A DNA stretch of 64,000 bases from Hoplostethus atlanticus (GCA_034670405.1 JAXDDX010000052.1:2677501-2741500), one strand, 5' to 3'; positions 34,292 to 47,755 are shown, numbered from the stretch's first letter. The notes: generated by a model from the letters alone, not told the origin. Made by a program: numbers and translations.

Positions 34292-34500
34292 TACACTACA
34301 TGGCCAAAAGTATGTGGACACCTACTCGTCTAACATCTCATTCCATAATCATGGGCATTAAAGTGGAGTTGGTCCCCTTTGCTGCTTTAACAGCTTCCAC
34401 TCTTCTGGGAAGGCTTTCCACGAGATGTCGGAACATTGCTGTGGGGATTTGCTTCCGTTCAGCGCCAAGAGCATTCGTGACGTCGGGCACTGATGTTGTC
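34292..34500 (+). mobile_element. Tc1-like element, 5' end fragment
   Basis: ACACTACATGGCCAAAAGTA followed by TGTGGACACC is a terminal repeat seen at many teleost Tc1-like copies. It is followed by GGGCATTAAAGTGGAGTTGG and CTCTTCTGGGAAGGC, also typical of that family. No matching right end is present. From about 34500 the sequence changes to another repeat, related to 25500-25650. The apparent 132-aa ORF across it is not a host gene. Confidence 0.55.
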
Positions 34501-34699
34501 TGTTCAGCAACGGTGGCTATTGATTCCAAACAAACCAGCAACATAAAACGCAACACTTCCTGTCTCCAGAGGATTCCTCCCAGGAAAGACCTACCCACCA
34601 GGTGTTTAGAACAGCAAATGGAAAAGCTTCATGAACTGGTAGAGGATGATCACTCTTGTGTTATAATGATCAGATAGAGAGGAGCTGAACAGACATATG

Positions 34700-35630
34700 A
34701 AACATATGAAAATGTTGTGTGGGCTGAGTACCTCTATAAGAGCTGGGTGCGATGCATTCACAGACCAGGAAGTGGCTCTGTGATTTTCTCTCACACTTGC
34801 GACAATGTGATCCAGGACAATAAAAGAAAGGAACAACAAACATTGAAAGTAAGAAGCTTGTTGTCTAATAACAAACTATATTATGTTGAAACTATAGTAT
34901 TACTTCTAACCAGAAACTGAGAAAAGCATCACTGTGCACATCTTAAACCTGCCAGATCTACTAGAGAAAATCACTTGGTAAGCAGATCATTGTTTACAGT
35001 GAAGCCCATGGATTCCGAGGAGATCTCCTCTCTTTTCTCCACCTAGTGTTTAAATAGGTTGTAATAGTATTCAGGTTACCTGTAATTTTCGGTGCCAGAG
35101 ATATACAATGAAAAATATCATGTAATTTCAACCTTGTTTTGTCTAAATCTAGGTTACATCTTTTGTGTTTGCAACAGTTTATCCAGATGCTAGATAATGT
35201 TCACAATACACCCAGTCCTGTCCAGTATTATCTCACGAGTATTCATCCCAGAATGACGGGTTCCTGATGAACTTCCTTCTCAAGGATAGCAATGAGACTC
35301 GGGCCAGCGCCCACTTCACTGACGGCACAATCGGCTGTCAGCTGAGCCAGAGCCGCGTCGACTCCGGCAGTGGAGGGCTTGGGTGAATACTGGTTTATTG
35401 TCACGGAAAGAGTCTGGCCCGACTGTAGCTTGCCGGATATGGCCCAGATCATGATGTCTGAATTTGGACCAACTCTGGTCAATATTCGGCAGATGACTAT
35501 ATTTCATTGCCTAGCAACACTGAAACGTATCTGGTTGAGTAGAGGGCTCCAGCTTCAGTTTTCACTTGGCGTTTTGACTATGCGGCTGCAATCCTTCAGC
35601 CTACGAAATGTTGTATTTTCTAGGGCTGCC
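34700..35630. other. No gene recognised
   Basis: Non-repetitive to eye. A GC-richer patch at 35243-35510 is open on the minus strand (79 codons, containing GKLQSGQTLSVTINQYS), but no start context, splice signal or family could be recognised. Confidence 0.3.
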
Positions 35631-36330
35631 CCCTGAAAGTCGACGAGTCAAATCATCTGTCGGAGACCCGTCAGTCGACTGAGATTCTTCAAGTCGAGCA
35701 GTCGTTTTTTTTGTCAGTCAGTGTGCATTAAAATAACAGGATAAAACAGATAGAAGCTTACAAAAATCCACGGGGATAACATTTCAATGAGGAATTATAG
35801 ACAAGGGGAATCTATATTTTTATATTCTATTTAAAAAAAAAAAAATCCATGTGACAAACGGTGGCAGATCTGGCCGAGAGTCTGTATCAAAACATTGCGC
35901 AAGGCCCAGCGCAAATGGAACGCGAGGACAGCAGAACGGAAACTGAGCTTCCTCCAAAAAAGAAAAAAAATGACAAGGAGAAGGAGATAGCCATGCTGCT
36001 GATGATGTCAATTGATCAAGAAGAAGAGGGACTGTCACTGATTCAGAACGAAATGAAGACATACTTGCAGGATCAAACAACAGATATATCTGCGCAGAAT
36101 ATATCTGCTCGCGCGAGCAGTATTGTAACCTGCGAAGAGAAATCCATGCTTTGAGCGTGCGCGCAGAATCCGAAGCAGCGCGCACAACTATCATTGCTCT
36201 CCTGCTCGTGAAACTTTCACCTGCTCGCTCGCGAGTGTTTTTTCTTTTTGGCACTAAGTGGGCGGACCCAGTCACAATTGTATCCCTAAATCTAATTGGT
36301 TACAGTGATTGGCCTTTTTGTATCGGTGCA
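35626..36330 (+). mobile_element. hAT-like DNA transposon remnant
   Basis: The left edge CTAGGGCTGCCCCCTGAAAG with repeated GTCGACGAGTC/CAGTCGACTGAG motifs resembles hAT ends in fish. The open stretch 35861-36154 encodes ETELPPKKKKND, an acidic helix, and LSLIQNEMKTYLQD. This resembles the region just before the C-terminal dimerisation domain of hAT transposases, which is missing here. The right end was not located. Confidence 0.4.
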
Positions 36331-36556
36331 AGTAAACAAGGAAGGAGAAACAATAAAACTTTATGCTCTGTGAAGTGGTTGATGGAAGAAAAAAAAGAGT
36401 TATGTCCACTTGAATACCTTGATACCTTGACCTCTGTCATGAAGTGGACTGGTAATTAAGCAGTGTTCTTTTATTTAATGACTTGTTTGATCGATTGATA
36501 GCGTGAAACGTATAGGTTGTGAACGAATCGCGAGCGTCCATGCTTCTCTATCTCCA

Positions 36557-36685
36557 TCAGAGGGGTGTTCCACGAAGCGAGCTTACCACTTATCCAGGCT
36601 TATTTCGCTTAGTCTGGCTCATTTTCAGGTTTATTCGGTTCCACAAAGCAAGCTCAGCATAGTTCAAGCTAAGTTGCTGTGGCAA
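36557..36685 (+). repeat. Second copy of Harbinger-like terminal segment
   Basis: From GAGGGGTGTTCCACGAAGCG to GCTAAGTTGCTGTGGCAA this is identical, as far as I could read, to the left end of the element at 4912. It diverges at once afterwards, so it is a solo terminal fragment or a short MITE end. Confidence 0.65.
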
Positions 36686-37325
36686 AGATTGGGCATGACT
36701 TGCATACTCCACCCTGAAAACATTACGCCATAATTGTAAGGTAAAGGATGCAGACCTGCAAATGAGCAATGGGAATTTAGCCGCCCATGGTATGGACCAC
36801 CTTACATAGTGTAGCTTTAAGTGAGGCTAAAAGGTTAGGATTAAAGGAACACTTGACAAAATGAAAATTATTAGTTATTAGCATTTATCTGACATTATCT
36901 GGCATTTGAAGTGAAAGGTGTCTGATTGCTTTGTCCCAAAAAGGATATAAATGGCCATCAAATCTCTCTGAATAACTCCTGCAGCATAAACCAAGTGTTC
37001 TGTATCCAAACAGGCTATGTTCGCCTCAGTATGTAGTACTACGAGAGTTATGTAGCATCAGCTTATTTCCTACACAAGGAGAAGTTACCGCTTCCTCTAC
37101 CTAGAATACGCTTACTCTTAGCCTTTAGGACTCACAGTGCAATTGTTTGGCTACCAAACACTTGGTCTACACTGCACAAGCTGTTTAGAGAAATGTGATG
37201 GTCATTTTATGCCCCTTTTTATGCCCTTCACTTGTCTGGGAGGAATCTGTGTGTTTAGTGGTCCTATGAATTAGAGGGTGAACTGTTCCTTAAGGGTTAC
37301 GTTGACCAGCTTTCTCAGGGTCTAG

Positions 37326-37470
37326 GGCAGGGCCATTCAATCATGTGCCATGGGGGGCTGAGAGTCTGCAGGTTTTCATTCCAACCCGAACACTACACAG
37401 CAGCTGATTTCACTGATTAGCACTGATTCAACCAGTGAGGAGGAACTAATCAGTGAAATCTCCTGCTGTA
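37326..37470. repeat. Partial copy of the hAT MITE at 48536-48740
   Basis: CCATTCAATCATGTGCCATG, GAGAGTCTGCAGGTTTTCAT and GATTTCACTGATTAG match the left part of the 205-bp MITE. The right end is degraded. Confidence 0.5.
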
Positions 37471-37589
37471 TCAAGCGAGTTCAATCCAATCCAGCTATGA
37501 GCGGATTTGCGTAAAAGGGGCAGGGTTTGTAACAAGTAGCCAATCATATGCAACATGGACAGATCCAGGGCAGCGGATTGAACATAAAA

Positions 37590-38320
37590 TGAAACTTTAT
37601 TGATCCCCCATGGGGAAATTAGATAGTTTTAGCAGTGATTCAGCAGGGGAAATTAAATAGTAAATAAGCACGCCTATAGAATATAAAATAGAAATAAAAA
37701 AATACAATAAAAACAATAAACTAGACTATGAACAATTGTGGTGTTATATAAACATAATGCCGCCAACAGTTTCAACAGGTTAAATAGACTGTAGAAGTAT
37801 GGGAAAGAAATGGATTACTAACATTTGTTTTTCTCTCAAGTTGAACAAACTATTATAATGAATAAATATGAGCAATAAAAAAAACAGCGATAAAGAAACA
37901 CAGCTGCTGCTGCCAAGGTGAGAGAGGATGGCAGGAAGAAAAATGCAGACTGCGTAATGCAGTGTAAATGTGTAGGTAAATAGTCACTAAGGCACAGTGG
38001 GTATATTTCTCATTGATACAATATTGTCTCATCACATCTATTAACAAAGTTCCCCAGGACTGCGGCGATGGAATATGGGTCCAATCTATCGCACCACTCT
38101 TGGGAATCCTAATGTATTTCAGCGCACTTAATATGAAACAGTAAATTTAATTGATAACTATAGCCAGCTATTGTAAGCTACCCGCTATTTGATAGAAGCC
38201 CTCTTTTATAGCCAGAGTGGGCAAATCGCCTGGAAACTCTACAAACGTTTATTATAGCTCTAATATGAATCCAGAAGTTCCCCCTGGGGATCAGTAGAGT
38301 ATCTATCTATCTATCTATGG
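37590..38320. repeat. LINE-tail motifs (GATCCCC...) flanking AT-rich sequence
   Basis: AACTTTATTGATCCCCCATG with GGGGAAATTA at 37591-37622 is the complement of the tail type CCCCCTGGGGATCAGTAGAG followed by (TATC)n at 38281-38318. Such tails are common at 3' ends of fish LINEs. The two tails face each other; no reverse transcriptase is left between them. Confidence 0.45.
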
Positions 38321-40486
38321 AAAACAAAGGCGGTCTGTCGGTCTAACATCACCGCCCTGCGAAGAGCCCTTTTTCCTATCAGTTAATTCAATAGTATCCT
38401 TCTGTACACATATCTGCATTTGTTAATGGGACCCTCTAGGAGTGAGTTGATGGGCTTTTGATATCCTGAACATAACCTCAGTTACCATGGTGATCTATCC
38501 TGCTATAAAGTGAACCACCTTTGTGAGACAGGATTAAGCCTAACGTTAGCTCGCTAACCCACTAATCTCGCTTCGTGAGACAGGCTCCTGCTATCGCCAA
38601 GAGACCCTTACTATGTTGAACTTGCTTCGTGGGACAGACCACAGGCATCTTCAGTTAATCAGCAGTGGAAGATGGACTCCCTACACTGGCAGCAGCAGCC
38701 TTGCTTGGTTTCTGGCTGCTTTGTGAAGCACTTTACATACCAGTAGTCCTGTTTGCAGCTTGATTTGGTCAAGTTTTTGGTTAGGCTCTGGGTTCGACAG
38801 CCCACTGCATGGTCCTTTAGGTGTTTTGGTATTTTGTATGATGTTATTGTAAAATAAATGATAACTTGTGTTTCAGCAATGGTTTGAGGTCAAAATAAAT
38901 CATCCCTCAGATTATTGCGGATGTGGGGTTTGTTAAAATGCTGTATTACGAAAATGAAGAGTTGTGTCTTGGATGCACCAGTGACAGTCTGATTGTCTAG
39001 ATGAGACATTTGTTCAAACCACAGCTTCTCTCCCAGTTTGGCAGCCCACATGGTTGTGTAGCAGCTCTCCACTAGAGCTTGTGCTGGTGTGACATCCCCT
39101 TAACTGTAGCTTAGAGAGGTTTGCGGGAATGTGATAAGTGTCTGTTTGACATCTGCTGAGGACGTTTCAAGAGCATATCAGCCTGCAGTCACTCGAACCA
39201 AAATGACTGGAAACATGCGCACAATGTCTAAATCCTGGCACGTTGAAGTGTGGCTAGTTCAGGGGGTTGCTATTGATCTCTCCCCTGCTCTCACTTTTGG
39301 CTGGCCCTCAATTACGCTTTGCAGGGGAGTGATACGAAACATTTTGATGCCAAAATCTGCGTTTACATTTATCCTCAATAAAAAAAATGTTCATATTCAA
39401 TATGTGAAATGACATTAAATTCGCACATATATATTCTGCAATTACTTGTTTAGGATGTCCCGGATGGTGACGGGGATCGAAATTGTTTCCTCTAAAGTTT
39501 TCCCTTGGTGCTGTGTTTTTCCCCTTGATTTCAAGCCAGGAAATAACAATCATTTCCATTTTTGCGTGTTGTTGTCCTGTCCTTTCCTTTCCTCGTTTTC
39601 CTGCTGTGAAATGTTGTAAAAACACTTCACATGATTACAAAGAATGAAAGTAGCCTATTGAAAGCCTGCCTAGTTGCCTTGTGATGAACAGAGATCAGAC
39701 TTGTTTATGATCTCAAACCACTAATGAAAGTGTCCATTGATTCTACAAGGATACAATAATTTCCTTGTGCAGTGGCAAGACAACAACACACCCCGAGGAC
39801 ACACCGCCAGGGAAACACATTTTGTAGGGGGTTACAAATATTGGCACAGCAGCGATTCTGTGGTTAAAAACTTTGCTCATAACATTGGATGTAGAAACAG
39901 CGAAAGCAGAGCCCCAGTCTTCCTCTGCTTTCCCATCAGATCATTACAGTCCATCATTACAGTGACCAACCTTCATCATCATCTTAATTACCAGGCATTT
40001 CCTTTATCTGCCTAGTGGCTTCCCTGTCCTGCCGCTATGTAAGACAAGTGCGGATATGTTGAAAGAATTACACCGAGTTCACAATCATTGCATCATCTTG
40101 GAGCCGCATTGATAGTACAGGACAGTTATGTAAGGGGCAAAAAAAAAAAAATGACGTCTGCATTCAAATATGGCAATTTCTCCTATTGTTAAAGTATGGT
40201 TATGGTTATTTCTGCATGTGATTATTGCTCTGACCCATATAAGATGTATGGATTTAACAAGTGGGATAGGCTTAGGGATAATATTGATGATTATCCACCA
40301 CTGGTCCATGCATTTCACCTTGGTCTGTTTAACACCCCCCTACCAGCCCCCCCCACCCCAACTGCACCATCTGCCGCGGGACCTTGCCCAAACAACAGAC
40401 CTCTGACGATCAGTTTACTGTAAAAACCTGGCTAGACTCCTCACAAGCCTTACTTGCTGCAATTAAACTACAGAGACAGCCTGCTA

Positions 40487-40489
<3 letters not shown>

Positions 40490-40535
<46 letters not shown>
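40490..40535. repeat. (GT)n microsatellite, about 23 units
   Basis: An uninterrupted GT run of about 46 bp; Z-DNA prone and likely polymorphic. Confidence 0.9.
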
Positions 40536-40537
<2 letters not shown>

Positions 40538-41497
40538 TAAGTCTCGGTAGAGAGAAACAATGGCTTTTCTCTCACGGTATGTGGCATTCGGAGGTCACAG
40601 TCTTGGCTCCAGTGGAGATTTGTGTTAATTTGGTTTATTATTATTAGTAAAGAAGATTAGCAGGTGCATGTGACAGTTGTAATGTGTGCTGCTGCATATG
40701 TGTAGGCAGACTGTCGAGGGGTAACCTTGAACAAGTAGGCACTGTATGACAAGGGTGTACTTTAAATGCATTGGCATAATGTTTGGTAAAGAGTGGGCGT
40801 TAAGGGCGTTAGGTTTCATTTCAGCTCAAACCCTGGGCAGCAAATCTCACTGACATACTATAGGTATAGCAGCAGGCTAAATACAACTCTGTTTCCCATC
40901 ACTGCATCAGCAAGAGTGAAACAAAAGATGCAGATTTACATGAGAAAAGCCTGCAGGTATGAAAGAGGAGAGTTACTGGTCAATGTGAAATACAGTAATA
41001 CCTTGTTAAACTGAACCCCTCATCTGAAGGGCAAACAATCAAAATATGAAACATGGAGGTGAAATTAAATTTGTTGGTGAAATGCCTTTAAATTCCCGGG
41101 CTCTGTGTGTTTGTTGGTTCACGCGTAATGCTTTTTTGCAAAGTGCAGTGCATTCCACTCATTCATCCGTGCAGAGGCCTAAGGACCCTGCATAATGACA
41201 ACACAGTGTGCACTTGTATACCAGGCAGTGCAGCAGAAGTCAAGGAGCATGACCAGCTGTAGGTTGGTGCGTGGTGCGTTCACATACCTGGAAGTAGCTG
41301 ATTTTCTAGTGATTTTATAACTGTAGTGGCTGAGTCGACGTAGGGCTTAAATATTTTGTTCAGCAATTCTTTTAGTTCCAACAACACGAGTTTTCAAGTC
41401 TCCAATCATGCATACCCCCCCAACCCCATCCCTCCACCTGAGCACCTAGAAAGTGCTTGCACACTTGCTTTTAAAGGGGAACGTGGGGGTTAGGGTT

Positions 41498-41519
41498 GGG
41501 GGGGGGGGGGGGGGGGGGG
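41498..41519. repeat. Poly(G) run of 22
   Basis: Twenty-two consecutive G residues directly follow GGGGGTTAGGGTT, giving a strong G-quadruplex-forming stretch. The exact length may be a sequencing or assembly artefact. Confidence 0.85.
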
Positions 41520-44003
41520 TTTGTGCTTGTGACCAAACTCAATCACAAAATGCACTTCAGTAAAGCTCAACTGCACTTCTAAAAACACAGAGTAAGGAAA
41601 AACACATCATATGCATCTGAGTCAGAAATAATTGGTGTGGACAATTCATCCTTCACCTAACACTAAGGGAGACATGTATGAAATGAATGAATGAAAATGG
41701 AGGCGGAGCTCAGGTGCCAGGCAGTAGTTTGACATTGAAATAGCGTGGTGGAAAATAAAAATATGGAGGTAGGGGGGGCCGGATGGGAGGTTACATTTAC
41801 CTTCAACTGGACTGAGTGAGTGGCAAAGCCGTGTTAGCTGGTAATGAACACATTTGTATGAGAAACTGATCTTTAACAGCCAAAGTAACTTTAAAGTTTG
41901 CTCTTGTTTTGCACAAAACTGACTGCGTCTGCAACAAATCCCACCTGTGACTAAATCCAGCCCCTTCATCGTCCCTTGGAATTCATCTTAGCAACATAGA
42001 CCTTAATTGTTTTTGCCTTTGTATTTCCTGCATGCTACTTTACCCCATTAGACTTTGAATAGTTATGTATGTAGGCCAAGAGCTCCTTTTCTCATTTTTT
42101 TTTTTGGCTTCTTTTGCTGGCAGGGGTTGAAAAGCTGTTGACTAATCAGCCCAGATGCACTGCTGCTAATTGGGAACCAGGCAGAGGGAGCTGGTTGTTT
42201 GGAACAGAGAGGGCCTTCAGGGGCTCAAAAGGAAAGCAGCACAACTTAGACATGCTGGCTTCGGTCAAATAACTCATATATGGCCTTTCTCCTTCAGTTA
42301 TATTGTCTTGATTTTCCTCCATTCATTCCCACAGAGAGACTAGTTTAAGGTCTAAATCTAAGCACTTTGCCTTATTGTGTATAGAAGGAAATGAATGGCT
42401 TGACACCGACAGTGAAACGCCTCAGTAAGCACAAAGCACAAGTCTTGGAGGAATTGCAGTGTGTTTCACAAACCACAGAGAAGTGAAACTATCCAAGCAT
42501 TTGATGTCATGTGAAGAAAATGAGTAGGAGAGGAGAGATTTTAGAACATATCAAACTTTTTTTCACAGGAATGAGGTGAAACAAAAATAATAGTGCGTAT
42601 AGAGAGGAATGTCCACTTGCTATTTCTACTAAGTATATGAATGTGGCATATTCTTCCTTACAGTCTTACTAAATGTTTCCTCTAGTCAGTGGAAAAATCT
42701 TAAGATACTGTCGCAGTTGTTTTTGCTCACTACACAATATTCTTCTTAGTCCTTCCAAGTGATGTCTGTTTGGATTTACTACATTTATTTCAGATATTCC
42801 CTGCACACCATCTCTGCACTGAGGTTAACAGTAAGTAACTGGTGCCTGACAGATAATAAGCAGCAGGAGATGGGTTTGTTTAAAGGTGCTACATGTAGCA
42901 TTTTAACATAAATAAATCATTACCACATTCATTTTGAGACATTAGTATAATTACTATAAAGAAACAAGACCAAGAAGATCAGTAGTCTCTACTGCATAGC
43001 CACTACACTGTGCAAGTTAGTGTTAAAGTTAGCATGTTCAACAGTGTTTGTGATGCAAGTTTCATTGACACACAAACAGCATATTTATTATTACATAAAA
43101 TTTCAGCATTGTTAACAATATTGACTTAGTAATCAAAACTACACACACCAAACAACGGGAGCGCCTACCAGCAAGACTGACACTTTTAAGTCCAAAAACA
43201 CTCAGCACTAGCTAAAGCTAACCAGCTGCGCTAAAGCTAACCAGCTGCGCTATAAACATTTAAACAGACTTTACTAGCTAATCGATATGGATAATAGCAT
43301 ATGAACATGGTTAAACACATTTACTTCTTATACAGCATTTTTGGCAATATTTATTTAATCAAATAGACAAAAAGAACCAACAAACGTACATGATGCTAAG
43401 CTATGTTAGTTAGTATTATTTCTCTATGCTGTCTCCACTAACAAATCATTAAATCAGACTGCTAACTGACTAGCCCTGATACAGGACCCTTTGGGAGTCT
43501 TTCATCGTATGGGTTGTTTACCTCTCCCAAAGGGTCCTGTCCTGCTCCATTGACTTTTTACCCTACGAAAGTTGGCAGGCCCTGTAACAAAAAAACTATG
43601 TCAAATTTCACTTACCCAAACAGATGTCCATAATCCTTCACTTGTCTACTTTCACCGCCGTGGCACGCGCTACATCTCCTATGCACAAATAAACTTTTAG
43701 ACTTTGTTGAAGACAGGTATACGTCAAATTTCCAATGTAATTGTACGCAATTATCCGTTAATTGTTCACTAGCCAATCAGAGATGACGAAGGTGGAGCTA
43801 GCAGTTATTTTAGAGCAGTAAAATAACAACAGGATAGAACAAAGAACAATAAAATATAAAGAATAGAGTAAATGTTGGGTTATATAAAAATGAAGAACGT
43901 GTTCCACTGAAATGTATGAATGAAAAAATGAAAAAAGTATAGATTACAGCATTATGGGGGTGTGCAAAATGATGGCAGATAGAGCAAAAATTATTAAAAC
44001 ATA

Positions 44004-45184
44004 CAGTGCATACGGAAAGTTTTCAGACCCTTTCAAGTTTTCCAAATTTTGTTATGTTTCAGACTCATCTTAAAAGGGAAGGATACAAGACAATTTCTGC
44101 AGCATTGAAAGTGCCCAAGAGCACGGTAGCATGGAAGACGTTTGGAACCACCAACAGTCTTCCTAGATCTGGCCGCCCAGCCAAACTGAGCAATCGTGGA
44201 CGAACCAAGAACCCAATGGTCACTATGAATGAGATCCAGAGTTCCTTTGTGGAGATGAGTGAACCTTACAGAAGGACAACCATCAGTGCAGCACTCCACC
44301 AATTAGGCCTTTATGGTAGGGTGGCCAGACGGAAGCCATTCCTCACTAAAAGGCACATGACAGCCCACTGGGAGTTTGCCAAAAGGCACCTGAACGACTC
44401 TCAGACCATGAGAAGCAAAATCTTCTGGTCTGATGAAACGGAGATTGAACTATTTGGCCACAATTCCCAACGGCGTGTGTGTAGGAAACCAGGCACTGGG
44501 CATCACCTCATTAATACCATCCCTACAGTCAAACACGGTGGTGGCAGCATCATGCTGTGGGGATGTCTTTCTGCGACAGGGACTGGGAGACTAGTCAGGA
44601 TAGAGGGAAAGATGGATGCAGAAAAATATAGAGCAATCCTGAGTAAAAACCTTTTCCAGAATGCTCAGGATCTCAGGCTGGGGCGAAGGTTTACATTTCA
44701 ACAAGACAACGACCCGAAGCATACCGCCAAGAAAACACAGGAGTGGCTTCGGGAAAACTGAAAGTCCTGGAGTGACCCAGCCAGAGTCCGGACCTAAACC
44801 CAATAGAGCATCTCTGGAGAGATCTGAAAATGGCTGTGCACCGACGCTCCCCATCCAACCTGGCTGAGCTTGGAACGATTCTGCCAAGAAGAATGGGAGA
44901 AATTTCCAAAAGAAAGGTGTGCCAAGCTTGTAGGATAATTTCCAAGAAGACTTGAGGTTGTCATTGCTGCTAAGGGTGCTTTAACCAAGTACTAAGTGAA
45001 GGGTCTGAATACTTATGTAAATGGGATATTTCAGTCTTTTATTTTTAATAAATTAACGAAACACTCCGACACCCTGTTTTTGCTTTGTCATTGTGAAGTA
45101 TTGTGTGTAGATTGATGAGGAAAAAAATGAATTGAATCCATTTTAAGATTTTAACAAAATGTAGAAAACTTTCCGTATGCACTG
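44004..45184 (+). mobile_element. Tc1/mariner element, internally deleted
   Basis: CAGTGCATACGGAAAGTTTT at the left end is the complement of AAAACTTTCCGTATGCACTG at the right end. A TA dinucleotide flanks both sides (44002-44003 and 45185-45186), the Tc1 target. The length of 1181 bp is shorter than the usual about 1.6 kb. The missing part is the left inner region and the first part of the transposase gene. Confidence 0.9.
44070..44994 (+). pseudogene. Tc1 transposase, truncated and frameshifted
   Basis: Visible parts: the helix-turn-helix remainder (EGYKTISAALKVPKSTVAWK), LPRSGRPAKLS linker, FWSDETEIELFG (first catalytic Asp), FQQDNDPKHTAK (second Asp), and, after a TGA at 44760-44762 and a frame change, [19 protein letters not shown] with the catalytic Glu. 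The N-terminal first helix region is deleted. After the Glu box the reading frame is lost again. With at least two breaks, this copy cannot make its own transposase. Confidence 0.88.
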
Positions 45185-46324
45185 TATATAACAAATGAGA
45201 GGAACATGAGAAGATGAAGAAAACATGTAGAATTTACAGCATTCACACAGGATGTGCAAAAAATGTGCTCACATTAACAGGTCTGCTCAAACTTTTAATA
45301 CCACTTATGGAGAAACTAAGTGAACCCTATGTTCAATAACAGGTAAAATCTTCAATGACGATAACCTTAACAAAATTCATTCTTCACCACTTGATCAGTA
45401 TGCCAGTATGTTTCCCCAATGGATTGTCCATATAGTCTAATATATTCTGCCTAATTATTGGGTTTTCATTGGTGATACTTGCAGCTAAAAGCATTTAAAT
45501 CCCAAGTTAGCCTGCATAGAGCATTTCACAATTGAACATGTCAGTGTTCAGAATGTGAAATTTCAGTATCTCAAACAACCCATGGGATGTGGATGAAGGC
45601 GCAATAATCCAATGAAGTGAGGAAAACTTTTTTAAGTAACCAAAGCTCCCCAAAACTATTACATCCAACATATTTAACAGTAATGTTTGTTATGCTTGGG
45701 GAAACACCTATGTGCAGCAACACATGATATTAGAGATCCCGTGTCAATTCATACAGGAAAGATGTCATCTTTTATTGTTGTCGTCTCAATAGCGGATAGT
45801 GTAGGTGATAGCACGAGTTCCTTTGAAGCACAAAATGACAACAATGTGTAACAGTTAATCATATTACACACCGAATATCTGCAAGAAGTAGTAGGTCTCA
45901 CACACAAAAAATGTCCTTCCAAACAAGTCATATATTTAATTAAAATCAACTAAAAATCAACCTGTTTCCAGTGCAGTTTTACTAGTTTCAGTTTTCAATT
46001 TTCTACAAACACGTCAATATCTTGAAACAAGGCAGAATTAAGAGTATAAGATAAATAAGTTGATTTGCTTTGGAAACAGAGATTTTTCAGATTTTCACAA
46101 CTTTTTCCACTCGCTTTAGAAAAATAAGACGCAGTACTTTGATTAAATGGCCATTTTTTTGCTGTGCATACAGTATATAGACAGACACACAGGAGAGGTT
46201 GTCATATGGGATGAGAATTTTTCTTTCTTGCAAGTCACTACCCTGGAAACAGCTGAGTTGCTGTCAAGCTCACCAAGTGAAAAGAATAAATAAAATCATC
46301 TGTGTCACGAGATCCCGATCTCTT

Positions 46325-46492
46325 CCAGATGGGGGGAAAAAAATACTTTTTTTCTGCTGATATCCTGGTTTGGCACTTCAGCACAGTCACACAGAGTCAG
46401 TTAATTATAGCTAATGATGTATACAGCATTGTGTTGAGGTGCCAAACCAAGATATCAGCAGAGAGAAGTATTTCTTTTCCATATGGAAGTGA
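46325..46492. repeat. Imperfect palindrome, possible MITE
   Basis: The left arm (46325-46383, with CTGCTGATATCCTGGTTTGG) is the imperfect complement of 46432-46492 (CCAAACCAAGATATCAGCAG). The arms are about 59 bp and the spacer about 48 bp. No clear target duplication. Confidence 0.6.
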
Positions 46493-47129
46493 TCTACACA
46501 GTGAATTGCTCTTGCTTTTCACAGTGTTAATGTTTCAATCAACTTCCCATTGCATTGTGTTATTGTTACTGTTGCGCAACTGATTTAGGGTTATGTTTAG
46601 GAAAATAATTCATATATTGAAATGACGTCTGAAATGAAATTTTGTGACTTTGATTAGGAGAGTCAACAATTTAGCTATGTTATTTACTAGTTCTAATATT
46701 CAATAAAAACAATTCCACAACCATTGTGGTCAAAGCCATTGTTTCACAACACACATTTAAAGAGAGGAAAAAAGACACATTTGTCTGAAAGAACTGCATT
46801 ACACTAACTCATACTCGGATATCACAACCCAAGAGAGGTCTGGACAGTGAAACAGCAATCTTTGACAGAGATGCACTCCGGGTAAGGGCAGTAAATTACT
46901 CTGTCAATCAAGGTTACATTCTTTCTGGAAAACACAGGCTGATTCTCCTCTGAGGTTGAGGAAAGTTTGGGTTTGATGCACACAGCTAGTCACTGGGCCA
47001 CATCATGAATCTCACACTGCATGCAACCCAAACAAATTGTCAAGAAAGACATAATAAACAGCCTGTCATACATGTCAGCACATATGTATTTAAATGGTAT
47101 ATTTTTCCATGCTCTTTTTGAGTAGTACA

Positions 47130-47295
47130 GAAAGAGAAGCATGTACGTATCTGGAAAACGTTAACCGAACTGCTATCTGAACAAAATCTTGTCAATTGCT
47201 TCATTATAGAGCTACTTACGTCTTGCTGGCCTGGGTGCAGCTTTCTAATACAGCACCAATGAACACTCCGAAACACCAAAAGCACCCAAAGCATC
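47130..47295 (-). repeat. Interspersed repeat, inverted relative to 48340-48527
   Basis: Its reverse complement contains GTGTTCATTGGTGCTGTATT, TAAGTAGCTCTATAATGAAG and CAATTGACAAGATTTTGTTC. These parallel 48355-48450 in order. Non-coding. Confidence 0.5.
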
Positions 47296-47296
47296 C

Positions 47297-47755
47297 ATTA
47301 TCAATAGCTCACTAACTACTGGCATGGTTCCCGCTTATTTTAAAAAGGCAATTGTTCAACCACTTCTCTCTCTAGAATAGTAAAGAAAGTAAAGAATAGT
47401 AGCTGACAAATTGATTGCTTTTACAGACGAGAATGGACTCTGAGAAGTTTCACTTCTTAAAGTGATGAACGGTCTGCTTTTAGCTGCTGATAGGAGTAAT
47501 TCTTCTATTTGAGTTCTTTTAGGCCTCAGCGCTGCAGTTTTACTCTTACCTGCAAGACAGGACTTTTAATGTAGCCATTGGTGAATCCAGGCCATCTGGC
47601 ACACTAATGTCGAGTACCCCAGGGGTACTTCCTGGGCCCAATATTATTCTCCATTTATATGTTAGGGGGCATATCATATGCAGACCCAACTTTAGTTTCC
47701 ATTGTTATGCAGATGACAATCTGTACAAGAATTTTGAAACGTTTTACAATTAAAT
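47297..47755 (+). pseudogene. LINE reverse transcriptase fragment
   Basis: Conceptual translation in pieces gives INSSLTTGMVPAYFKKAIVQ, then after a gap FNVAIGESRPSGTLMSS, VLPGP, and SFHCYADDNLYKNF. The order matches reverse transcriptase of L2/Rex-type non-LTR elements, including the YADD catalytic box at about 47704-47715. Deletions and frame changes interrupt it. Confidence 0.65.

Larger units (their letters stand above)
38330..43990. other. Gene-free region, 5.7 kb
   Basis: No exon or RNA gene recognised. It holds the (GT)n at 40490-40535, a 22-G run at 41498-41519, a 19-bp direct duplication (GCTAAAGCTAACCAGCTGC) near 43208-43245, and otherwise AT-rich unique sequence. A balanced block at about 42105-42240 could be a conserved non-coding element, but nothing in the sequence proves it. 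Confidence 0.4.

Noticed and set aside
34279..34677. 132-codon plus-strand ORF as a host gene
   Set aside because: Its first half is Tc1-like terminal sequence and its second half is another repeat also seen near 25.5 kb.
44004..45184. Active Tc1 element
   Set aside because: The N-terminal coding region is deleted, a TGA is present at 44760 and the frame shifts before the catalytic Glu.
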